Under the pieces are notes generated by a model. The model searched no databases. It saw nothing but the letters and a program-made list of their open reading frames with translations, and was not told the DNA's origin. From Shinella sp032095155 (GTDB taxonomy: Bacteria > Pseudomonadota > Alphaproteobacteria > Rhizobiales > Rhizobiaceae), in contig NZ_JBLZPK010000019.1 in NCBI RefSeq assembly GCF_049199905.1, positions 12,987 to 76,986 of the forward strand: a stretch of DNA of 64,000 bases, given 5' to 3'. Made by a program: the position numbers and the translations under genes. Below are positions 9,401 to 17,409 of this stretch, in pieces (positions within the stretch are counted from its first letter, which is position 1; every line of letters starts with the position of its first letter).

Positions 9401-9516
9401 AGGGCCGCACGGACGACCTCGCTGGCATTGGCGTAGTCGCCTGATGCCAGGCTATCGTTGATGAAACCCTCGAGTTCGGGGGTAAGCGATACATTGCGTG
9501 ACTGGCGACTGATCAT
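6418..9516 (-). CDS. Hybrid histidine kinase with N-terminal ParD-like RHH domain and two receivers
   Basis: A 1,032-residue cytoplasmic hybrid sensor kinase with no membrane segment. Domain order is: a ribbon-helix-helix (residues 8-45, NVSLTPELEGFIND then ASEVVRAALRSLRD, as in ParD/CC2985 antitoxins); a PAS-like sensor (about 60-205); PAS (220-330); PAS (345-460); coiled linker; HisKA with phospho-acceptor His527 in GGVAHDFNN; HATPase with GKGSGLGLS (about 707-715); receiver 1 with Asp817; and receiver 2 with Asp964. The kinase part is similar to the hybrid kinase at 13285, which starts directly at the PAS-like domain, so the RHH is an addition. The open frame is continuous across the junction. 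The ribosome-binding site at ATG 9516 is weak, so a shorter form without RHH is possible. No parE-like gene is adjacent. Confidence 0.9.
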   Translation of the reverse strand: MISRQSRNVSLTPELEGFINDSLASGDYANASEVVRAALRSLRDGGYATSAARLSGWPIGGGECGALIREMDWHKSGLGSVDTWSYELRATVGNIVNSPVAKVLMWGPKHVMLYNDAYREIAGDRHPMAMGSPVAIAFPDVWDWNRPILETGLKGETTFHRDQPIVFERPDGPQTMFLDLFYTPVYDAGGDVGGVMCTIVDNSARISLETKLAAREAEMRRVTDAVPMLVSYVDRDHIYRFANAAYRDWFAVDPATMIGRHVKEMIGDAAYQDRRASIDRGLSGEAFTSETNMPRGDGSVRRLEVRYVPHIEPDGSIPGVHILGIDVQERALREAALEISNARFRTAMDAVHGILWTNSADGRMVGEQPGWAALTGQSPDEYQGYGWATAVHPDDSAASVAAWNSAVSSKSMFVHEHRVRRHDGAWRQFAIRALPIVGPAGEIAEWVGVHSDITHQRAAEAALREQAEALARQVTHRLRAEEQLRQLNETLEARVISEINERRQAEAKLAQSQKLETIGKLTGGVAHDFNNLLQVVSGNLALLARDIAGNERAERRVSNALAGVSRGAKLASQLLAFGRRQALEPKVVNVSRFVHGMDDMLRRAIGEAVEVETIVAGGLWNTFIDPAQIENALLNLAINARDAMDGRGKLTIELSNAHLDDAYALTHDEVTPGQYVLLAVTDTGSGIAPEIIEKVFEPFFSTKAEGKGSGLGLSMVYGFVKQSGGHVKIYSELGHGTTIKLYLPRAMQTEDIEVAVDHGPIAGGTETVLVVEDDEDVRETVVALLADLGYRVLKAVDAASALSVLDSGISIDILFTDVVMPGDLKSPELARKARERLPEIAVLFTSGYTENSIVHGGKLDAGVELLSKPYTRDALARKFRHVLNNQRQRNQARQPDPLPHKQTRPELEEPKLQLTILLVEDDPLIRMSTADILQDAGNIVVEAGSAEEAMAALETVPFDVMVTDVNLPGASGQVLAERARLLRPSAAIVFATGDTSLVKDELGATILSKPYDTPQLLAAVATEVPKRLETER

Positions 9517-9586
9517 GGCCGTCAGTGGCAGCTCACCATGACTGTGTCAACAGATGTCACGAGGTGTTTAGGGTGACTATCGCTGC

Positions 9587-9612
9587 GGAACAAATTCGCT
9601 GTCCAAGCCGTT
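9587..9612 (+). promoter_or_regulatory. EcfG-type general stress sigma factor promoter
   Basis: GGAAC at 9587-9591 and CGTT at 9609-9612 are separated by exactly 17 bases. This matches the alphaproteobacterial EcfG (general stress response) consensus GGAAC-N16/17-CGTT. It lies about 30 bases before the ATG of the LOV kinase and points at it. The start-site distance is right for a short leader. Confidence 0.7.
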
Positions 9613-9640
9613 TTCCGCAACGCAAAATCGCAACGCATCA

Positions 9641-10753
9641 ATGATTGGAGCAACCTTGGAGCAGCGAGATGATTGGCACCTGACGGATAGGCTTCATTAC
9701 TCGCATGGAAGGGGCGATCCGTTTGCCGCGGCTGTACGTGCGACACGCATGCCAATGGTGATCACCGACCCCTCCCAGCCCGACAATCCAATCGTCTTCT
9801 GCAACGAGGCGTTCCAGTTGCTGACCGGTTACGGTCAAGACGAGGTGCTTGGAAGAAACTGTCGCTTTCTCCAGGGACCTGAGACGGATAAAGCCGCGGT
9901 TTCAAAAATCCGGGACGCTATCTCCAATGGTGTCAGCCTCTCCATAGACTTGTTGAACTATCGCAAAGATGGCTCGACGTTTTGGAACGCCCTCTACCTC
10001 AGCCCGGTACGAAATGATGACGGCACAATCCAGTTTTTCTTTGCCTCACAACTCGACGTGAGCAAGCACGTAAAAGCCAACGAAATTGTCAGCGAGCAGA
10101 AATCGATTGTCGAAGAGCAGGTGAAACTGCGCACTGCGGAGCTCGAGGCCGCACTTGAGGCAAAGACACTGCTGCTGCATGAGGTCGATCACCGCGTCAA
10201 AAACAATCTCACCATGATTGGATCGCTTTTGCGGCTCCAGTCACGGGCAATCGGTGACCCCGTGATCGCGTCGAAGCTCGAGAATATGATGGAACGCATC
10301 GATGCTCTCGCGACGGTTCATCGCACGCTTTATCAGTCAGACGATGTAACAAAGTTCGATATCGGAGAATTCGCGGCCAAGCTCGCCGAAGATGTGATCG
10401 GCTCGAGTGGGCGCGGCAATATTTTGCTCACATCGAATGTGGAACCCATATTGGTCGCCGCCGACAAGGCGTCCTCCCTTGGACTGGTTTTGAACGAAAT
10501 TCTCACGAATGCCATCAAGCACGGCTTGGCTGATGGCAGAGCCGGCACAATCGCGATTACCGGAGTATCGAATGGAGACACCGCGACGGTTGTGGTGGAC
10601 GACGACGGGAAAGGCATGCAGAGCCAACCACCTGTCGGCCTCGGCCAGACGCTCATCAACCGACTTGCCGCTCAGACAAATTCTACAGTCGCCTGGTCAA
10701 ACCTACCGCAGGGAACACGCGTTACGCTCACATTGAATGATCGGAATTCATAA
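9641..10753 (+). CDS. LOV-domain (blue-light) HWE/HisKA_2 histidine kinase
   Basis: A 370-residue soluble photoreceptor kinase. The LOV domain (about 30-145) contains GRNCRFLQ, where Cys74 is the residue that forms the flavin adduct. It ends in FFFASQLDV, with Gln137 at the position that senses flavin N5 protonation. A helical linker leads to a HisKA_2/HWE dimerisation helix with phospho-acceptor His184 (HEVDHRVKNNL), then an ATPase domain with the N-box (NEILTNAIKHG) and DDDGKGM. This architecture matches LovK/LovhK kinases that feed the general stress response in Caulobacter and Brucella. The stop overlaps the next ATG (TAATG), so the receiver gene is translationally coupled. An EcfG-type promoter lies upstream. 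The ribosome-binding site is weak. Confidence 0.93.
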   Translation: MIGATLEQRDDWHLTDRLHYSHGRGDPFAAAVRATRMPMVITDPSQPDNPIVFCNEAFQLLTGYGQDEVLGRNCRFLQGPETDKAAVSKIRDAISNGVSLSIDLLNYRKDGSTFWNALYLSPVRNDDGTIQFFFASQLDVSKHVKANEIVSEQKSIVEEQVKLRTAELEAALEAKTLLLHEVDHRVKNNLTMIGSLLRLQSRAIGDPVIASKLENMMERIDALATVHRTLYQSDDVTKFDIGEFAAKLAEDVIGSSGRGNILLTSNVEPILVAADKASSLGLVLNEILTNAIKHGLADGRAGTIAITGVSNGDTATVVVDDDGKGMQSQPPVGLGQTLINRLAAQTNSTVAWSNLPQGTRVTLTLNDRNS

Positions 10754-11199
10754 TGGACAGGCCGAAACCACCTTTGAGCATTCTCATCGTAGAAGATGAG
10801 CCTCTCCTTGTCATGGACGTTGAAATGATGGTGGAGGATGCAGGACATACTGTCGTCGGGGCGGCCGCATCGCTCTATGACGTTGAGGCTTTGAATATCC
10901 GGAGCGCGCCCAACATCGCTTTCGTCGATATGCAGCTTGCTCGCAACACCAATGGCCTTGAGGTGTGCGCATATATCCGGCAGCGCTGGGAACACACCAT
11001 CATCATATTCGTGACGGCTAATCCCAAGAAAATTCCGGAGGACTTCGCCGGTGCTCACGGCGTAATACCCAAGCCGTTTTCTCGCCATGGGTTTATGAAC
11101 GCTCTGGTCTACCTGCAGGAAAGCGTGTGTACACCGCCGCCGGTCACAGCGTTGCCAGGGAGCTTCGTCGCATCACCCCACTTGGCTGCGACGTGGTGA
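10753..11199 (+). CDS. Single-domain response regulator (LovR-like)
   Basis: A 148-residue receiver-only protein with no output domain. The acidic pocket is in VEDEP, the phospho-acceptor is Asp59 (AFVDMQL), the conserved Thr/Ser is in FVTAN and the lysine is Lys107 (IPKPF). Its start shares one base with the stop of the LOV kinase gene, so the two are a pair. In Caulobacter a similar lone receiver, LovR, acts with LovK as a phosphate sink or feedback element. The same role here is inferred from gene order and architecture. The C-terminal 35 residues after the receiver are not recognisable. The gene ends 15 bases before the decayed IS, but the receiver is complete. Confidence 0.88.
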   Translation: MDRPKPPLSILIVEDEPLLVMDVEMMVEDAGHTVVGAAASLYDVEALNIRSAPNIAFVDMQLARNTNGLEVCAYIRQRWEHTIIIFVTANPKKIPEDFAGAHGVIPKPFSRHGFMNALVYLQESVCTPPPVTALPGSFVASPHLAATW

Positions 11200-11245
11200 C
11201 ATCAACGCCAAATTGATCTGCCCCGTATGGTGATCCGTTTGGAAT

Positions 11246-12075
11246 TTTATTGCAGCTCGGCCTGCTGGCCACTGCCGTTGTTGACGCCGGTCCGTTCTGG
11301 CAAGGCAAGACGGCTGCTTCGGGTGCCGGTGGCTTGTAGCCCAGCGATTAGTGGGGCCACACGGTGTTGTAATGCTGTCTCCAGTTTTCGATGATGATCT
11401 TGTTCGATAGGCAATCGTTTCACTGGATCGATTGATTTCCGTCTCACCCTTGAGCGTGTAGAAGATTTCTCCGTAGCAACTCATCGCGGAGTTTCGAGTG
11501 GAAACTCTTGCAATAACCGTTCTCCCATGGACTGCCCGGCATGATGTAGGCTGTCTTGGCACCCACTGTCGCGATCCACTCCCGTCGCGCCTTGGCGATG
11601 AAGTCCGGGCCATTGTCCGAACGAATAAGGGTGTCTTTCGGCGCGCAGGATGAAGAGGTCGGAAAGCACGTCGATGACATTGACTTCAGCTTTCTCTCGA
11701 CCCTGATGGCGATGCATTCCCACGTCAATTCGTCGATAACGTTGAGCGGATTTTGTGCGTGCGATCCTCGACGAAGTCGTAGAACCAGACATGGTTGGGG
11801 TATTCCGGTCGAAGCCGGATACACGAGCTGTTGTTCAACCATAACCGTCCACGCTTGGGTTGCTTGTGAGGCACCTCCAGCCCCTCCCGCCAACAGATAC
11901 GCTCGACCCGCTTGACGTTCACCATCCAGCCAGCCCGATGCAGCATCGCAGTGATGCGCCGATAGCCATAGCGGCCATACTGGAGAGCGAGCGCCGTGAT
12001 GTCGGCGGTCAACGCTGCTTCGTCATCCGGGGTCTTTGCGATCTTGCAGCTGCGTCGAACGATGCTGGCCGACAA
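11246..12075 (-). pseudogene. IS3-family transposase orfB (integrase core), broken
   Basis: Fragments of a DDE integrase-type transposase lie in at least three frames. In order they are DDEAALTADITALALQYG (helix before the core), YDFVEDRTH (first catalytic Asp region), VIDVLSDLFILR, RSDNGPDFIAKA (second Asp), GSPWENGY (catalytic Glu), GEIFYTLK and YKPPAPEA. The frame changes after DRTH, again around VIDVLSDLF, and again after KLRDELL, so several indels have killed it. It read leftward from orfA. Confidence 0.85.
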
Positions 12076-12428
12076 CCCGGCATGCCCGGCGTTCGGACAC
12101 GCCCAAGTTCCTCGATGGCATCATCAACGCAAGCGCGGCGGGCGGGGCTCAGAAGTTTCCCTTTGGCGGCCTTGGCAAGGATCGTCTTGTCAAGCGTGAG
12201 ATCGCAAACTGCACGCCGAAGCCGGGCATTCTCGGCCTCCAGTTCCTTCAGCCGCTTCACCTGGTCGCCCTTCAGGCCGCCGTATTCAGACCGCCACCGG
12301 TAATATGTAACTTCCGTCACGCCTATCGACCGGATCGCTTCCGCCATCGACTTTCCCTGTGCATTCAGCACGTCAACCTGACGAAGCTTCGTGACGATCT
12401 CATCTGCCTTGTGTCTTTTCGCTGCCAT
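12009..12428 (-). pseudogene. IS3-family transposase orfA with run-on end
   Basis: The N-terminal helix-turn-helix protein of an IS3-type element, starting MAAKRHKADEIVTKL and containing IGVTEVTYYRWRSEYGG, then a leucine-rich coiled coil (VKRLKELEAENARLRRAV). This protein binds the terminal repeats. The normal end near LTLDK-I-L is followed by an out-of-frame run-on, where the start of orfB (SPARRACVDDAIEELG) is read in the same frame before a further shift. Without orfB it cannot move the element. Confidence 0.8.
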
Positions 12429-12726
12429 TTCAATGTCCTTCTGAGGCTTATAAGCCATACGTCATGAAGGATCACTTTGCAGGGGGCAGGCCAGCCTGAT
12501 GGAGCGATCTTGAAGGTTGCCTGCGCGGCCGGCATCCAAGTCAGGCAGCTCTTCCGCTGGCGCAAATAGCCGTGCGAACCTAGATATTTCTAATTTCAAG
12601 GATGTAAGCCCCAATAGAAAAAACGCTGTTTGCATTTTATTAAGATTGTTCGCAAAGACTGCTCTTGGGGACGGGCGAAATTCCAGGGGTGCACGTTGTG
12701 TGTAAACCAGCGAATTGGAGATACCG

Positions 12727-13131
12727 ATGGCCGTGTCGCAGTCCACCATTCTCGTCGTCGAGGACGAACCGCTCATTCGCCTTATCCTGATCGAAGCTTT
12801 GGAGGGCGAGGGTTATAGGGTATTGGCAGCGTCCAATGTCTTGGAAGCCATCGGACACATGGCAAGGCACGCCGAAATCGACGGTCTGGTGACGGACGTC
12901 GATCTGCCCGGTGGGCTGAGCGGCCTCGATCTGCTGGAACTGTTCAGCAATTGCCGGCCTGAAGCTGCCAGGATCGTCGTTTCAGGCAGGGGCGATCTGG
13001 AAAAAGCGGCGTTGCCGGCAGCGGTCCGGATTTTCGCGAAGCCCTATAGCCTCGTCAATGTGATCGCCGAACTCGACAATCAAATAGCGGCGAAAGACGC
13101 CTCCCTGCCTGCCAGCCGTATGCGTTCCTAG
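12727..13131 (+). CDS. Single-domain response regulator
   Basis: A 134-residue receiver-only protein. It has the acidic pocket VEDEP, phospho-acceptor Asp57 (VTDVDLP), Ser in VVSGRG and Lys105 (FAKPY). ATG 12727 is chosen over TTG 12715 because GGAG at 12717-12720 is the ribosome-binding site. The closest relatives by pattern are the terminal receivers of hybrid kinases such as those flanking it, so it may accept or drain phosphate from one of them. The 230-base stretch before it, beyond the IS end, is AT-rich and holds no gene I can support; it probably carries the promoter. Confidence 0.87.
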   Translation: MAVSQSTILVVEDEPLIRLILIEALEGEGYRVLAASNVLEAIGHMARHAEIDGLVTDVDLPGGLSGLDLLELFSNCRPEAARIVVSGRGDLEKAALPAAVRIFAKPYSLVNVIAELDNQIAAKDASLPASRMRS

Positions 13132-13284
13132 CATCGAGGCGCGCTCGGCAGCCTTGGACCGCGTGGGCGCACACTGTCCCTCTTATGTTCCTTTCCATTT
13201 TTTCAAAAATTTCACAGATTTACCACGCTTTCCAATTCCGCGGACGTCACCATATAAGCCCGAGACATCTTGAGAAACGGCAAA

Positions 13285-15747
13285 ATGACTTTTACTCCCA
13301 ACGCAATCAGCGAAATGGACCAACGTATCCGGGCGATCGACTGGGAGAAAACGTCCTTTGGTGGCGAAGCCGACTGGCCGCAGGAACTGAGGATGGCATT
13401 GAGCCTATGCCTCACCACTGCGATTCCGACAGCCCTTTACTGGGGCGACGACCTCCGCCTCCTCTATAATGACGCCTGGGCGCCAATTGCCGGGGAAAAA
13501 CATCCATGGGCGCTGGGGCGTCCGGCTCGCGAGGTCTGGGCCGATATCTGGCATGTGATCGAGCCCCAACTCCTCGCGGTACTGCAGACCGGCCAGGGAT
13601 TTTCGGTCGCCGATCAGATGCTGCCCATGAAGCGCGGCGGCCGCATACAGCAGACCCATTGGGATTATAGCTTCGCGCCGATCTTCGGGCCGAACGGCAA
13701 GGTCCTCGGCATATTCAACCAAGGCAACGAAACGACGGCGCGCCTATCGGCCGAACGCGCGTTGCGCGCCAGTGAGGAGCGGCTGGAGTACGCTCTGCGT
13801 GCATCGGATACGGTAGGCACCTGGGACTGGGATGTTCCCAATGACCGGGTGATCGCCGATGCGCGCTTCGCGAAGCTTTACGGCGTGCCCCGCGAGAAGG
13901 CCGCCTCTGGCGCGCCTATCACCGACTTCTTCACGGCTATTCATCCCGACGATCTCCCCTGCGTGGAAAAGGCAATCGCTGCGGCATTGAAAGACGGCGG
14001 TATCTTCTCCCAGGAATACCGCCTCTATCAGCCGGACGGCACCCATAAATGGGTCATCGCCGAAGGCCGACCAACGCTCGCACCCGACGGAACGCCTCTG
14101 CGTTTCCCCGGCATCAGCTTCGACATAACCAACCGCAAAACTGCCGAGGCGGCACTGCGCGACAGTGAGGAGCGATTCCGGGCCATCACCAACTCCATCG
14201 ACCAGATGATCTGGTCGACCACACCAGACGGATTCCACGACTACTATAATCAGCGCTGGTACGATTTCACCGGCGTTCCGCCAGGCTCGACCGATGGCGA
14301 GGGCTGGGCCGGAATGTTCCACCCCGAGGATCAGGACCGTGCTTGGTCGGTCTGGCGGCATAGCCTGGAGACAGGAGAGCCTTATCACATCGAGTATCGG
14401 CTCCGTCATCGAAGCGGAAAATATCGCTGGGTGCTGGGCCGCGCGCAACCTGTGTGCAACGAACATGGTGCAATCACCCGCTGGTTCGGATCTTGCACGG
14501 ACATTCAGGACATCGTCGACGCACGGGAGGTTCTCGCCCGATCTCGTGAGGAGCTTGAAAAGGCGGTGCAAGAACGTACAGTCCGGCTGTTGGAGGCGGA
14601 AGCGCAGTTACGGCAGGCACAAAAGATGGAGGCGGTCGGGCAGCTCACCGGCGGTGTCGCCCACGATTTCAATAATATGCTCGCCGTCATTCTGGGCGCC
14701 ATGAATCTGCTCGAAAGGCGCCTCGCGCGCGGGGAAACCGATCTTGGGCGTTATATCGAAGCCGCCAAGGACGGTGCAAACCGTGCAGCAGCTCTCACCC
14801 AACGTCTGCTCGCCTTTTCCCGCCGCCAGCCACTGCAGCCTGAGATAATCGAACCGAACCGCATGGTTGCGGGCATGAGCGACCTGCTGACGAGGGCTCT
14901 CGGGGAGCAAGTCCAGGTTGAAACCGTGCTCGCCGCTGGACTATGGCGCATAAGTGCGGATGTCAGCCAGCTTGAGAATGCGATCCTGAATCTTGCCGTG
15001 AACGGCCGCGATGCGATGCCGAACGGCGGCCGGCTCACCGTCGAAACGGCAAACACCTTCGTATCCGAGGACTATGCCCAGGAACATTCGATGTCGCCCG
15101 GCCAGTATGTGATGATTGCGGTCACCGATACCGGAACAGGGATGAGCGGCGACACCCTCGCGAAAGCCTTCGATCCCTTCTTCACGACAAAGGAAGTCGG
15201 CAAGGGGTCCGGCCTCGGCCTGAGCCAAGTTTTTGGCTTCGTGCGCCAGTCCGGCGGACACGTGAAGATCTACTCCGAACCGGGCCACGGTACCACCGTG
15301 AAACTATACCTACCCCGTCATTACGGTGAGACGGAAACCAGAGAGGTTTCGCCGCAGAATGCTGAGCCTGCTCGCGGCGCACACGGTGAACTCGTGTTGG
15401 TGGTGGAGGATGACGAACGGGTGCGCAACTTCTCGGTGGAGGCGCTGCGTGAACTTGGTTACACAGTGATGGAGGCCGAAAGCGGCGCGGCAGCGCTTGC
15501 CCTCTTGGGAACGGGTCTCAAGCCCGCGCTCCTCTTTACTGATATCGTCATGCCGGAGATGACGGGCCGCGAACTCGCAACGCTCGCAACGAAAAAGTTA
15601 GGTGAGTTGAAGGTGCTCTACACCACCGGCTATACCCGCAACGCCGTCGTTCATAACGGCATCTTGGATGCGGGCACCCAGTTGCTTCAAAAGCCTTTCA
15701 GTCTGGAGCAACTAGCTGAAAAGGTTCGGCGTGTTATGGACGGTTAG
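13285..15747 (+). CDS. Soluble hybrid histidine kinase with PAS domains and C-terminal receiver
   Basis: An 820-residue cytoplasmic hybrid kinase. It has an N-terminal PAS-like domain (about 10-155) starting from the IRAIDWEKTSFG segment, PAS/PAC (165-290), PAS/PAC (295-412), a coiled linker (413-445), HisKA with His460 (GGVAHDFNN), HATPase with GKGSGLGLS (about 639-647), and a receiver with Asp753 (LFTDIVMP) and Lys803. I chose ATG 13285; a TTG 15 bases upstream is possible. It is a paralogue of the kinase at 6418-9516 in the PAS-like, HisKA, HATPase and first-receiver parts, but lacks the RHH and the second receiver. No transmembrane segment is seen, so the signal is cytoplasmic; its nature is unknown. 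Confidence 0.92.
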   Translation: MTFTPNAISEMDQRIRAIDWEKTSFGGEADWPQELRMALSLCLTTAIPTALYWGDDLRLLYNDAWAPIAGEKHPWALGRPAREVWADIWHVIEPQLLAVLQTGQGFSVADQMLPMKRGGRIQQTHWDYSFAPIFGPNGKVLGIFNQGNETTARLSAERALRASEERLEYALRASDTVGTWDWDVPNDRVIADARFAKLYGVPREKAASGAPITDFFTAIHPDDLPCVEKAIAAALKDGGIFSQEYRLYQPDGTHKWVIAEGRPTLAPDGTPLRFPGISFDITNRKTAEAALRDSEERFRAITNSIDQMIWSTTPDGFHDYYNQRWYDFTGVPPGSTDGEGWAGMFHPEDQDRAWSVWRHSLETGEPYHIEYRLRHRSGKYRWVLGRAQPVCNEHGAITRWFGSCTDIQDIVDAREVLARSREELEKAVQERTVRLLEAEAQLRQAQKMEAVGQLTGGVAHDFNNMLAVILGAMNLLERRLARGETDLGRYIEAAKDGANRAAALTQRLLAFSRRQPLQPEIIEPNRMVAGMSDLLTRALGEQVQVETVLAAGLWRISADVSQLENAILNLAVNGRDAMPNGGRLTVETANTFVSEDYAQEHSMSPGQYVMIAVTDTGTGMSGDTLAKAFDPFFTTKEVGKGSGLGLSQVFGFVRQSGGHVKIYSEPGHGTTVKLYLPRHYGETETREVSPQNAEPARGAHGELVLVVEDDERVRNFSVEALRELGYTVMEAESGAAALALLGTGLKPALLFTDIVMPEMTGRELATLATKKLGELKVLYTTGYTRNAVVHNGILDAGTQLLQKPFSLEQLAEKVRRVMDG

Positions 15748-15841
15748 GTGTACCACTTTGAAGTCAGGAAACGACAGCTCGCTCCGTCTGTAACGCGAGG
15801 TCACTTTGTCAACGCGCGCGGCCGCATTACCTTGACGGTGT

Positions 15842-17332
15842 TCATTTTAGATCCAGCGGATAGACAGGCCGTCGAACGTGAACATAGCTTCGCCGAGCAA
15901 GATCCGGTGAGCTGAGTCCGCCGGCATCCATGACGATCATGCGGGCCGCGATCGGGCCAAAGGCGCCCTTGAAATGCTGCATTGACTTCACCGCAAGGAT
16001 CGCTTTTTCCGTTGGCTCGATGCCCACCGCGCGGAAGATGTTCTTGTCCAGCATCTGCATGCGCTCCGAAACGATCATTATATCGATGCCGTCGACACGC
16101 AGGCAAACGCTCCGGCCACAGGTACCCGGCAGCCCGGTAAACATAGGTCCCTCGAATACGAAACGGCCATCGCTGATGGCCATCACCCTGCCTGATACCG
16201 TCAGCGGGCCTCCCCCGACTGTAGGGTCCTTTCGCCCACCGATCGTCACGGTTATGTCATCCCCGACACCGGTTGCGGCGATCTCCGCGACAGCCTCTGG
16301 ATCGAGCAATGCTCCGGCGGCGGCATTGGATAGTTTCGCTTGCAGCATGGCCGCGATCAGTGCGGTGCAATCGCTGTAGGCGCCCGAGCCCGGATTGTCG
16401 GAAAAGTCCGCCACCACAACAATGCCATCCGCAGGGTCGGCATCCTTCAGCGCCGCGATACATTCGACAAGCGGCACCGGCTGCGCCCATTCGTGACGGT
16501 AGGACCAGATGGCGGCGCAAAGGCGCTCGCCAACACGCTCTGCCACCTCCGTCTGCGCAACCGCACTATCATATGTAACGACGACGCTTGGCCCGGCGGC
16601 CCAGACATCGGCATCCGTAAAGCCGGCATTGACCGAGACATTGAGGATGCCTGGTGCCGCAGCTTCGGCATCAGCCCTTTCAAGAAGGCGGCACATCGGA
16701 CCGTTGTCGGTGGTGCGCCCGTCGTCGCAGCCGAGCAGCATGGGCGGGCGGGCGATGGCGAGTTTCGGTACAATCTCGCCAGCCATCGCGTCGTGCAGCA
16801 GAACGCAAGCCCTGACGCCGACTTCCCGCATATCGACATGCGGATAGGTTCGAAACGAGATGGAAATCTGCACGAGCGCCGCAAGGTCGTCGAACACATT
16901 GGCGTGGAGATCGAGTGTAATGGCCACCGGGATGTCGTCACCCACGACGGAACGAACCTCCCGAAGGAACTGACAGTCGCCATCCTCGTCCGTCTCGGTG
17001 ACCATGGCGCCATGCAGCGCGACGAATATCCCGTCGAAAGGGCCGCTTTCGCGCAGTCGGTACAGGCATTCCTGCGTTATCTCGGCGCGCGCCTCCTCGC
17101 GGATGATACCATTCGGCTCAGCATGTGCCGCGACGATGTAGACCGGCGTCCAGCCTTTTTCCCGCGCAATCTCGATTGCTCCGCCGACCTCCGAACCCGT
17201 GCCCTCGAAATTGTGCGGGATTTCCTCACCCTTGAAATAATGCGACGCGTGAAAATCTTCGATACCGGTCCGGTTCAAAGTGAAGGTATTAGATTCGTTG
17301 ATAAACTCGATGATAGCGACACGATAGGACAT
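15842..17332 (-). CDS. M81 family metallopeptidase (MlrC/microcystinase-C-like)
   Basis: A 496-residue protein of the M81/MlrC family, zinc-dependent hydrolases first known from microcystin breakdown but widespread in rhizobia with peptide or amino-acid transporters. Family marks are the N-terminal E-S-NTF, LDLHAN (metal ligands), YPHVDMRE and SDNPGSGAYSD. Length is normal and no signal peptide is seen, so it acts in the cytoplasm. It lies 77 bases after the amino-acid ABC ATPase gene on the same strand and is likely the last gene of that operon. A role in cleaving an imported peptide-like or amidated compound is inferred from this order. Confidence 0.9.
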   Translation of the reverse strand: MSYRVAIIEFINESNTFTLNRTGIEDFHASHYFKGEEIPHNFEGTGSEVGGAIEIAREKGWTPVYIVAAHAEPNGIIREEARAEITQECLYRLRESGPFDGIFVALHGAMVTETDEDGDCQFLREVRSVVGDDIPVAITLDLHANVFDDLAALVQISISFRTYPHVDMREVGVRACVLLHDAMAGEIVPKLAIARPPMLLGCDDGRTTDNGPMCRLLERADAEAAAPGILNVSVNAGFTDADVWAAGPSVVVTYDSAVAQTEVAERVGERLCAAIWSYRHEWAQPVPLVECIAALKDADPADGIVVVADFSDNPGSGAYSDCTALIAAMLQAKLSNAAAGALLDPEAVAEIAATGVGDDITVTIGGRKDPTVGGGPLTVSGRVMAISDGRFVFEGPMFTGLPGTCGRSVCLRVDGIDIMIVSERMQMLDKNIFRAVGIEPTEKAILAVKSMQHFKGAFGPIAARMIVMDAGGLSSPDLARRSYVHVRRPVYPLDLK

Positions 17333-17344
17333 GAAAACCCTTCC

Positions 17345-17361
17345 CTGCCGTTACGCGGCAG
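17345..17361 (-). promoter_or_regulatory. Small hairpin between ABC ATPase and M81 genes
   Basis: CTGCCG and CGGCAG form a perfect 6-bp stem around TTACG, in the 77-base gap just before the M81 start. There is no T-tract. It is probably an intercistronic hairpin. Confidence 0.35.
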
Positions 17362-17409
17362 ACAATGACGAAACGAATGAGTTTGGTGTCGGGCGCTCCA
17401 TGGCGAACC

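Larger units (their letters stand above)
11214..12493 (-). mobile_element. Decayed IS3-family insertion sequence
   Basis: An element of about 1.28 kb inserted between two receiver genes. The ends form imperfect inverted repeats. The left end at 11214-11236 begins TGATCTGCCCC, and the right end at 12469-12493, read inward, begins TGGCCTGCCCC. Both continue to a GTGATCC block. Inside are orfA and a broken orfB of an IS3-type transposase. No matching target duplication was seen at the edges, consistent with an old insertion. A second fragment of the same IS is at 34702-34904. Confidence 0.85.

Noticed and set aside
9400..9760. A ParDE toxin-antitoxin module
   Set aside because: Only the RHH (ParD) part exists and it is fused to the kinase. 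No ParE-like frame is found on either side.
10753..11199. Receiver gene truncated by the IS
   Set aside because: The receiver motifs (Asp59, Thr, Lys107) are complete and the stop comes 15 bases before the IS end.
11200..12500. Target-site duplication of the IS
   Set aside because: The 3-4 bases outside the two ends do not match.
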